This document shows positions 56,234 to 64,000 of a DNA stretch of 64,000 nucleotides, piece by piece. Each line of letters opens with the position of its first letter. Position 1 is the first letter of the stretch. The stretch comes from Massospora cicadina (lineage: Eukaryota; Entomophthoromycota; Entomophthoromycetes; Entomophthorales; Entomophthoraceae): NCBI GenBank assembly GCA_022478985.1, contig JAKSZP010009515.1:41112-105111 (forward strand), written 5' to 3'. The notes under the pieces are model-generated. The model did not search any database and was not told the origin of the DNA. It saw only the letters and a program-made list of their open reading frames with translations. The position numbers and the translations under genes are program-made.

Positions 56234-57290
56234 TCAGGCTTGGGAATAGTTTCTGATTGGCTGGTTTGGCCAAATTTCCTCTTTGTCCATCTGGATTTGG
56301 CTCAGGTCAATGGAGGAGGTCGCGAGAGATGCAGCCTTGGCCGATGCCCGCTTGCAGGCCTTCTGTACCTGTTTGCATATTTTGGGTGAGATTGAGTTGA
56401 TGAGGATGTAGTGTCCATCCTCTCCCCAGAGGAAAGCGTGGTTGGTGTCGACCATTCTTCCAAAGGACTCTTCATCTTCATCCATGGTGTCATCACAAAA
56501 GTCCAGGGCCATGAAGCCCTCTTTCATGGGGCACGCATGAACCTTGTGCCCCAGTGCGGTGCAGTGGTTGCAGATGGGGGGTGTGCAATCCAGTGTGATG
56601 CAGAAAGGTTTTGACACTCCCCCATCCTGGAGGTGGAAAATCGCGGTGCATGGTATTTTGGTTAAATTTTTGGCCACGGTGTGGAACAATTCAATTACAG
56701 CGATTGCCTTTCCTGTGCACAGGTTCAGCATCAGGTGGAAACGCTGTAGTTTGAGTTGTTTTATTTCTCCATAGCTTTGGAGGACAAATCAGAGTTTGAC
56801 TTCAATAAGCTTACAGGGGAGGTTGGTGGGAAGCGATTTAATAGATGAAAAAAGTGTTTGCTTTGTTCCATCTGGTGTGGGCAGTGCGCACAATTTGTTT
56901 GCCCTTGGGGAGGGCAATTTTAACACAGACTTTTGCTGCGGCGTCTGCATCCTCTTTGGCCTCAAAACCCATATTGATCCAGCTGTAGTGGATGGTGTGG
57001 GTGGTAACGTATACTTCATGGGGAAAGAGGGAGGTCTGTGCCTCACCTACCTTTCCCACAGAGTTGGGGAGTTGACCCCTAAGAAAAGTCAGAGCCCATG
57101 TTCCACTTTTGATAGGGGCTGCACATACTGTATCTCCATTTATTGTTTTTGTTTTGTTTTAATTCCACAAACCTGGGCGATGTTTGGGTTTGGGGTTTCT
57201 TGGTGGCGTTGGCTCCTGGTCCCCCTCCAGGGCGTTTTTTGCCTTTGGGTGCACCGTTTTGGCCATTGCCTGATATGCCTTTTGCCAAGT
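56234..57290 (-). pseudogene. LINE G ORF1 (Gag-like, CCHC)
   Basis: Minus-strand frames 57288-57079 (Lys/Gly/Pro-rich start MAKGISGNGQNG), 57059-56838/57046-56789 and 56731-56234. The last (165 codons) contains CNHCTALGHKVHAC, a CX2CX4HX4C zinc knuckle, after a globular region. The layout parallels LINE D ORF1. Basic and low-complexity at the N-terminus, fitting RNA binding. Frameshifts separate the pieces. Confidence 0.85.
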
Positions 57291-57399
57291 TTTGTTGGGT
57301 TTATAAAATTCGCTCATCTCACCTGTTTGCTTATCAAAATCTACCTGCTCAAATCAAATCTTAGTAACTGATGTTATTGTTACGGGAAAAGCCTAAGAA

Positions 57400-58980
57400 A
57401 TAGAAGGTTCAACCTATAAATAGGGGTTTTAAATTAATTAAGTTTTTGCAAAGATGAAGAAGATTCCAAAATTCGTAAACAAGCAGAACTATATAAAGCA
57501 CCTCTATTTAATACTCAATCCAAGAACTCAAAAAAGCAAATCATAGCGTGTAATGGGATCTGGACTATAAACAGGCCTTTAGAAAACGATGATATCACTG
57601 AAATTAAAATATAAGATTATGAAAGGACAATCCAGTATGCAATAGTAACTATCCTATAGACATAAGCCAAGCTTACTTGATTGTTTTTTTGCATTTATAT
57701 ACAGTATTGAGTATATGCCTTTTTAATTTTAAGTTAATACAACGTCTTAGCTAGAAGTCAAATAAAAAGCAATCAGATCAAATCCAAATATTAAGTTCAA
57801 CAGATAATCTATTAAGGATAGATCCTTGCTACCTGGTTCAAGACACTGAGCTCAGTTGTTTGGTGGACTCTCTTTTTGTCCTATCCTTGGGGACAAGGAG
57901 CGCTGTTAAGGTTAAGAATAGATTTAACCCTTATCTAAGGAATTAATTAAACATTTAAGAGTGGTATGTGGACAAAAAGATAGCCTACTGAGGTATTTAC
58001 CATTTTATGGAAATTTATATGGTTGGTTCTAACCAACTCCTTTGTCAATTTCTGAACCAATCCGTTACATTACTCATAATTCACAAACTTTTGTCCCATT
58101 TGTAGCGCTTCAAGTAGGTGACTGTTCTGCTACTTTTACTATCCTGGTATCAGCATCCTAAAACCATGCTTTTGATCATCTCTAGGTTGGAGCAAATTTT
58201 CAAAGAAAAAATTGGATGATGAAGGGTGATTGTCAGCACCTGTTAAAAATGAGACTTCTTCAATTAAAGTTAACCCTGTCCATACGTACCTGGAAACAAT
58301 GACATTGGAAAGAGTTCATGAGGTTTTTGACAAGGTTTGCTTTCTTGTAGCCTAACCAAGACAAATAAAGGGACGTAAAATTTGCTGAAAAAGTTGCCCA
58401 AGTGTTATAAGAGTTACCAGATATACACACAACCTGGGTTAGGTAAACCAAAAATAAAAAGAGACTCTGTCTGAGAATATTATATGTCTTTTATAAATTA
58501 TAAAGCATCTTGTCCAAACGAGGGCCAAAATGCAGCTTGGTAGCTCTGTTAACGACTTCCTAGGGGAAGGGAACAGTGGAGGAATATGCATGTTTATTTT
58601 GTCCTTTTCCTTAGAAGCTAAGATTATTCCTACACAGCTACCGCGGGTGTTCAGACAAAACTTATACCCAAAACTTCTTTTAACTTGATTTTGACGCACT
58701 TGGTAAGAATCTGGAGGAAAAAATAGGATGCGTTCTGGATGTGAGCGCTAGCTTAAAATTGCAGAACCAAATGGGAATTAATGTAAAAAAGGAGTATCAG
58801 AGCAGAAAGAAAAGGACTTTTGCCATAAGGAGGCTGAACCTTTATGCTTCATTAGGAATTTTCAAGTAGAAAAACCCGTGATCATAAAAGGAGAAAGTGG
58901 ATAAAAATTTTTGCAAGCTCCAAAGTTCTTCCAGTGTGAACCTGAGCAACTTATATATCAAATTTCTGTACATGTACTTG
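57400..58980. other. AT-rich sequence without a recognisable gene
   Basis: No motif I recognise. Because a Gypsy protease relic begins near 59050 on the plus strand, part of 58000-58980 may be its decayed gag or LTR, but no TG..CA ends, primer site or knuckle were found. Confidence 0.5.
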
Positions 58981-60360
58981 TGTCAATAAAGGAACCACTG
59001 CACATTACTCCTATCCACTCTTACAACTTGGAATAGTTAGCATCAAGAACCAAGTAGAAGAGATAACTGCCTTAGTAGATACTGGGGATAATGAGAACTA
59101 TCTACAGCTTTAATTAGCGAAAAATGGAATACATCTCAGAAGGAGACAAGTGAGGTGACTTAAGATGGCTCTACAAAATCTTTTACCTATTGGAGAGTGA
59201 GTAATTATCTCAGAATTGGACAAGGGAACCATTGTTTGACGAGAGCTTCTGCAACATGAACCACCTACTCTAACACGTGGTTCTTAGGATGAGATGATGA
59301 CATCATTTCTCAACCCCAGTTTAATATTCTAAATAAGGAGTTCGCCATTTACCCACACTTATTTCTTACCCAGTTATTGCGAATTCACAACCTGTAAGAC
59401 TATATCTGTAATCTTAGAATATTGTCCAGAGAAGCCACAAATAACGCCTAACCCAAAAATCTTTGTTTGACAGCATTTTTGGGGCTTTTGAACTCCCCAA
59501 ATTAGACTCTCATCGTCCATTCTCTCTCAATTTCCAGTTCAATATAATCTATTAATTGCCACGAGGAGTAGTTGGTAATTTTTTCTGATAAAATAGCGTT
59601 ATTAAAAGTACAATGATTCCATGTTAGCTTCTGGTTCAATAGTACCCCCAAATTATTTGTGGCCTCCCTAATTGTTAGTTGAAGCTCATACTGAGCTCCA
59701 CCCATGTGTGGACTTCCGCAAGTTAAAAGAGTTAGCAGAACCTGATCCTTATTACTGCCACCCTTCAAGAACATCCTGCCAATGATTTCTATAAGAAAAA
59801 GGATTACCAAGTTGGATATTGTAGAGGCGTTCCATCAAGTACAGTACACAATGATCAACAGAAGTTTATGGAGTTAAAGTTCCACAGGGGAATTTCAAAG
59901 TATTGGGAGAAGCCATTTTGGTATAAGAAACGCCCATGAACTATTTTAATGGTTAGAATCATTTGCTACAAGAATCATTAGGCTATTGTTGCATTACATA
60001 CATGTACAATGTACAGTTGTTTTCTAAGTCCAAAGAGCAGCATGTAAAGTATGTGAAGTCTGTCTTGAAAGGCATCTATGAAGGGGCCAAGGTTTGCCCT
60101 ATAAAACAAAATCCATAAGACATAATTAACGATTTTGAAATGTGGTGTTTAAGGAAGGACTAGCGTTATTCCTAGACAAGCTCAAGGCCATCAAGAAAAT
60201 AGGCCTATGATGATCAACAAAAGGTTAAAGTTTTTTAGGAATGGCCAGATTCTTGAGATGGTTTTTTAAGAACCATTCCAGGGTGGCTGTACCTATTAAT
60301 CTGTTAACCAGGAAGGTGCCCTTCTGTTGGGACACAGAAAAAGAGGCCTTCTCAGCTTAA
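58981..60360 (+). pseudogene. pol: Gypsy relic I: protease and reverse transcriptase fragments
   Basis: Protease: VSIKNQVEEITALVDTGDNENY near 59035-59100, with the catalytic DTG at 59078-59086. RT: a DFRKLKELAEPDPYY-like segment near 59707-59750 in a broken frame, then VPQGNFKVLG near 59872 and the region after the active site, FSKSKEQHVKYVKSVL near 60020-60065, where the YLDD motif itself is lost. The RT-RNase H connection FLGMARFLRWFFKNHSRVAVPINLL is at 60233-60305. This fragment is more decayed than the others and breaks off at about 60360. Confidence 0.75.
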
Positions 60361-61640
60361 TAGTTCTATTGACTGTCGTTGAAGTACAAAAAGGTTTCAA
60401 AGCTGAAATTAGTAGAGAGGTTAAAAACAAAAAAGTAGAGAATATTTACTACTTTATTGTGTTGGAAATAATCAATATTTATTGTTTACATGGGGACATG
60501 GTGCCTTAGGGAGCTTTGTGGCCCCATGAGATCAGGATTTTTTACTGCCTTCTGGATTGACCACCCGGACAGTTGCCTCGTGTACTGCATCATCCTCATG
60601 ACCACAGCAGTGGGAGCAGCATCTCTTGTGATTTGGGAAGCAGAAACGTGATTCCTGGAGTTGTTTCAAACGACTCTTGTATGTATGATGCTTCCTGATT
60701 GAATCTGGTTTTGGCGTTTTCAAGATAAGGTTCTGTTCATGATGGTTTGAGAGTTGTTTGGTCGAGGCTCAATTAAGAAGCAGGGATTTTGGCTTGCTCA
60801 TCATCTCAAATCCTATCAAGTCCCCTTTAAGATCCCGTCAGAGGGGGTATAGGGCTATAGAACCAGCCTTGTACCCAATTCATTACTGTCCCTTTGTGGG
60901 AAACCAGATGATTTTCGCTTACTAGTGCTTCACGCTGGCTGGTTTCCACAAATGTTTTTAATAAATTCAAATTTAAAAAGAAAGCGCTATAAAAATTAGT
61001 TTTTTATGGGTTTTATTATGAGCATAATAAGGGGAAAAACGATACTCCTCAACCTCTGACTATCTAGTATTTAAAGTAATTTTGAAGGCTGAAGGGGAAT
61101 TTGGGAACATGTTTTGAATAGCCTGCATGAGTCTTAATTAGGAAATATGCAAAAATAGCATATCATTCTTGGGAACTTGCATCAGGGCAGCGGAGTGAAG
61201 GAAGAGGAATTCTGATTGGCCTAAATGTACCCATGAGGTAACGTCTTTATAAACTTGAGCCAATCACCACCTGAGAAAATTCTTGCACCTTGAGGGGCCC
61301 CTGGAAAGCCTATAAAAGGGGGATCCCTGCGCAGGTGCATTAATGGTCTTTGTTGGGGTCAGGGGAGTGCCTTCCAATGATTCCCCCAAAGTCTGTGGTG
61401 AGGTCAGAGTAAACCAACCAGCTGATTTTATTAGTTCCCGTACAGGTTTTGAACTGGTGTTTCCCCTATTAATAGGTTATACCAGGAATTATCCAGGGAC
61501 TTTTGGCTGATTTCCTCGACTTTTTTATATTAATTTTAATAAACGAGCTCTTGATGACATCAGAAATATTGCAAATGGCCAATATTTCCCTTTATTGGCA
61601 GAACTCAACCTACAGCAATTTTATCTTTAGTCTGCAAAGG
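60361..61640 (+). other. Mixed region with a possible LTR promoter
   Basis: No recognisable pol sequence. TATAAAAGGGGG at 61311-61322 and AATAAACGAG at 61538 would suit the U3 promoter and polyadenylation signal of a plus-strand LTR, but its ends and partner were not found. On the minus strand 60723-60532 is a 63-codon Cys/His-containing frame of unknown origin. Confidence 0.35.
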
Positions 61641-61899
61641 TAGATGTCTGACACCCTTGATTGACATTAGCAGTAGAGTACTCAGAGTTTACCTTATAAA
61701 TAACCTTATAAGGTCTGGACCAAAGAACGTCAAGCTTATTCTGTTGACTTCCAAGTTGATGGTGATAGAAGAGAACAAGGGTCCCTAATTAGAAAAGGTC
61801 AAGTAATGTTGGACAACATTAAATCAGGATGTCTCCCTTCTGGTGGTGACAATGCCTGTCAAGCTAGGGCTTGAAGCCGGAAAATTTCATCAGCTAAGG

Positions 61900-62640
61900 C
61901 CCTCATAGTAATTTGGAGTTCTCATGAGCGGAGATTTGAACAAAATGATGTATGCTACTTAGGAGCTGGGGAGAACATCAATACAGATCTTCAAAGGGGA
62001 CATTTTAGTGACTTAGTGGTAGTTTATTTGGTAGGCAAGCAACGCGCTGGGTAGATAATGATTCCAGTGGGCAGGGTTTGAGATGGCTATCTTTCATAAA
62101 ATAGAGACAAGGGTACCTTTACGCGTTCCACTTCCCCATCGGTTGATGGTTTGTAAGGGGCAGCGAAACTTTGTTAGTTCCAAAAAGTGAAGTAAGTTCT
62201 TGGGCTACCTGCGAGGTGATTTTTAACCCATTATCCAAAAGTAAAATATGTGGGCATCCATGTTGGGTGAAAACAGATCAAACAAGGAAGAGAGCTGTGG
62301 TTTTTGAAGTAGCAGCGGGGACTGAAATCATTTTGACCCATTTGGTCAGATGGTCCATGACGAGGAGGATATATTTATGGCCATGTAATCCGATGGTAGA
62401 GGGTCTATCACATCAATGGTAATGACGCTAAAGGTTTCCATCGGGGAGATGATCAAGTGTTGAAATAAATGATTGGTTTGGTCCTGGGATTGGAAAGTCA
62501 TACATGCCTCCAAGACCTCTTGGATGGTCTCCACCATTTAGTCCCAGTAAAGTCATGTTTTCAGCCATTTGTGAGCCTTCTTAACCGCCCCGTGTCCCAC
62601 AGTAGTATGGCCCTCTAGAATAACGTTGGTTCAGGAGGAG
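61900..62640 (-). pseudogene. pol: Element J integrase
   Basis: On the minus strand, a zinc-finger remnant near 62600-62500 with EACMTFQSQDQ precedes the core SVITIDVIDPLPSDY (first Asp, about 62440). MDHLTKWVK lies near 62365-62330 in a shifted frame, then AQELTSLFGTNKV-like and later blocks. Stops and shifts are frequent; the second and third acidic motifs were not confirmed. Confidence 0.72.
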
Positions 62641-62739
62641 GGCAGACATAAAAGAAATTTCAAATTGACCCCCTTGTAGAGTAGACCGTCCTTGATTTGA
62701 GTGTCTCAGGTCATTCTTTAATCTCGGCCTGGACCTCAT

Positions 62740-63230
62740 AAAGTTTCCAACTCACAATGTTCAGGCCAACCAATCAGATCATACAGTCAATCCTCCTTGG
62801 GGGTCAAAGCTTCTTGCACTTGCATACTGGAGAGGCTGCCGGAGTTTTGGTGGATTGCACCCATTCAATTAAAAATGGTGAAATCATAGCTCTACAGTTG
62901 TAAGGCCCATCTGGCTAAACGACCATCCGTGTCCTTAATCTGCTGGAGCCACCAGAGCGAGGAATGGTCAGTGGCAATAGTAAAGTGTGCACCATAGAGA
63001 TAAGGCTGAAAATTCTTGATGACTAGCAAGACATCCAAGCATTCCCTCTCAGTAATGTTGTAGTTCCGTTTGGCCTTACTTAGATTCTTGCTAAAATGGC
63101 CGCTGAATGGTCAACCTGATTTTAGTCATGCTGGGCTAGGTTAGCCATGACGGCGACATTGCTTTGTCCATTAACAACAAGAAGGATTGGAAAAAACGCA
63201 GGTGGAATAAAATGGGTTTGGTACATAGAG
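62740..63230 (-). pseudogene. pol: Element J RNase H
   Basis: Minus-strand text from about 63110: SKNLSKAKRNYNITERECLDVLLVIKNFQPYLYG, then IATDHSSLWWLQQIKDTDGRLARWAL (about 62985-62900). These are the middle and third-Asp blocks of Gypsy RNase H; the first catalytic block (near 63150-63200) is eroded. Confidence 0.85.
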
Positions 63231-64000
63231 TAGTCCTCAACTCATTAAAGGCCTGTTCATGTTCAGGCCGCCATTCAAAAAGCACGTTCTTCTGTAAGAG
63301 GAAATATAGAGGTTAATTTAGGTTAGCAAACCAAGTGATAAATTGACAATAATAGCCCACCATGCCTAGTAACACCTGTAGATACCTTAAGCTCTAGGGG
63401 CGCGTCATCTTTTCTATGTCATAAACTTTGTCCAGTATGGTCTGGATACTATCCTTTGAAACTTTGTGTCCCAGAAACTCTATTTCTGATGGAAGAAAGA
63501 GCATTTAGAGGGTTTAAGATTTATAAAGCCTTCTGGAGCTGATTGAAAACTTTGTTAAGATGCTCAACGTGTCCGTTAAAGGTTTGTGAGAAAACAGTAA
63601 TGTTATCTAGATATATGAGGACACATGACAGCTTCAAGTCTCAAGGATCCCGTCTATGGAGCCGGAAAGTGGCCGGCATGTTACAGAAGCCTGGGGCATC
63701 CTCTTGGGCTCGAATAGTCCCCATTGGCTATGAGTGCACTTGGCTTAATCTTCAGGGCGTACTCCACTTGCCAATATCCACTGGCAAGGTCCATTACGGA
63801 TAAGTACTGTGATCCAGTGAGCATTCAAAGGGAATCATCAATTCAGGGCAAAGATAACTGTCCTTCTTGTGAATGGAGTTGAGCCATTGATAGTCCATCA
63901 GCACCTGGTAGCTGCCATCTTTCTTCCAAACCAGCAGGAGAGGAGAGACCCAAGGCTGTGCAAAGGCACTAGGAGTCTGGCATCGAGTAGTTGTTTAGAT
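63231..64000 (-). pseudogene. pol: Element J reverse transcriptase (partial)
   Basis: From the window edge on the minus strand: SLGSPLLLVWKKDGSYQVLMDY (63960-63890), a degraded SGYWQ region near 63790, PGFCNMPATF near 63690 and LKLSCVLIYLDNITVFSQTFNGHVEHL (63640-63560). The active site reads YLDN in place of YLDD. The connection and primer-grip regions follow to 63250 with stops. Confidence 0.85.

Larger units (their letters stand above)
45711..57390 (-). mobile_element. LINE G, minus strand, split by Gypsy element H
   Basis: The 3' end lies at 45711-45760 (minus strand: CCCCTGGTCAGCTTGCCTCAG then AT-rich/A run) and coding sequence reads leftward from about 57290. After removing element H (46794-53179) it is about 5.3 kb. 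ORF1 and ORF2 (endonuclease, RT, C-terminal Cys/His region) are recognisable. Its tail matches those of SINEs 1-3, making it the likely mobilising partner family. The 5' limit and target duplication are uncertain: a weak match exists between AAGAAATAAAAG (about 45702) and AAGAAATAGAAG (about 57398). Confidence 0.9.
61641..64000 (-). mobile_element. Gypsy element J, minus strand, partial
   Basis: Read on the minus strand from the window edge: RT, RNase H, integrase, then a decayed C-terminal region to about 61640. The 5' half (LTR, gag, protease, start of RT) is beyond base 64000, and the 3' LTR was not identified. J is a separate insertion from relic I because the two lie in opposite orientation. 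Confidence 0.85.

Noticed and set aside
56796..57371. 191-codon plus-strand frame over LINE G ORF1
   Set aside because: The minus strand here encodes the ORF1 pieces leading to the CCHC knuckle; the plus frame is a shadow.
60532..60723. Cys/His-rich minus-strand frame as a zinc-finger gene
   Set aside because: Spacing does not fit a standard CCHC or C2H2 motif and the surrounding region is unassigned repeat DNA.

Overview
KIND OF DNA. This is a gene-poor eukaryotic window made almost entirely of decayed transposable elements in an AT-rich host background. I see no intact host gene, rRNA or functional tRNA gene. The mix (Ty3/Gypsy LTR retrotransposons with PR-RT-RNaseH-IN order, two-ORF APE-type LINEs with CCHC ORF1 proteins, tRNA-headed SINEs, a non-autonomous Helitron) fits a repeat-rich fungal genome best, but the species and even the kingdom are inference. 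Nearly every coding region carries stops and frameshifts, so the coding entries are relics. LAYOUT. 1-7896: AT-rich host DNA holding a partial minus-strand LTR of family A, a candidate minus-strand LTR/PBS, one minus-strand poly(A) retroposon, three SINEs, and two very short LINE-tail insertions. 7897-45550: one Ty3/Gypsy element (C) with perfect ATAAG target-site duplications, stretched to 37.7 kb by nested insertions. A second Gypsy element F (10344-39344) sits in its gag. F carries a third Gypsy element E (15592-28777, TSD TACAG) in RNase H and a fourth, A (29417-37688), in integrase. E itself carries a 6.15-kb LINE (D, 19669-25820) in RT and a solo LTR (27059-27528, TSD GCTGC) in integrase. 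The 3' LTR of C contains a 1170-bp Helitron. 45717 to about 57390: a minus-strand LINE (G) split by a fifth Gypsy element H (46794-53179), whose Gag contains a 15-triplet collagen-like Gly-X-Y run. 57400-64000: AT-rich sequence, a plus-strand Gypsy pol relic (I), a possible LTR with a TATA box, and the 3' half of a minus-strand Gypsy element (J) running off the window. HOW THE PARTS RELATE. The Gypsy families share a primer-binding site starting TGGTGCTCAC, embedded in a hairpin whose arms covary between families. The SINEs end in the same GGTC..GCCTC..AAATAAAA tail as LINE G, so they were probably mobilised by that LINE's machinery. The LINE D family leaves tiny 3'-tail footprints (14-51 bp) with 15-18 bp target duplications at four loci, one of them hit twice. 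The most unusual signals are these micro-insertions, the SINE/LINE tail sharing, the exact Helitron empty/filled site pair, the collagen-like Gag, the PBS hairpin, and a direct repeat bracketing pol in element A. All boundaries were read by eye; identity values and family names were not computed.
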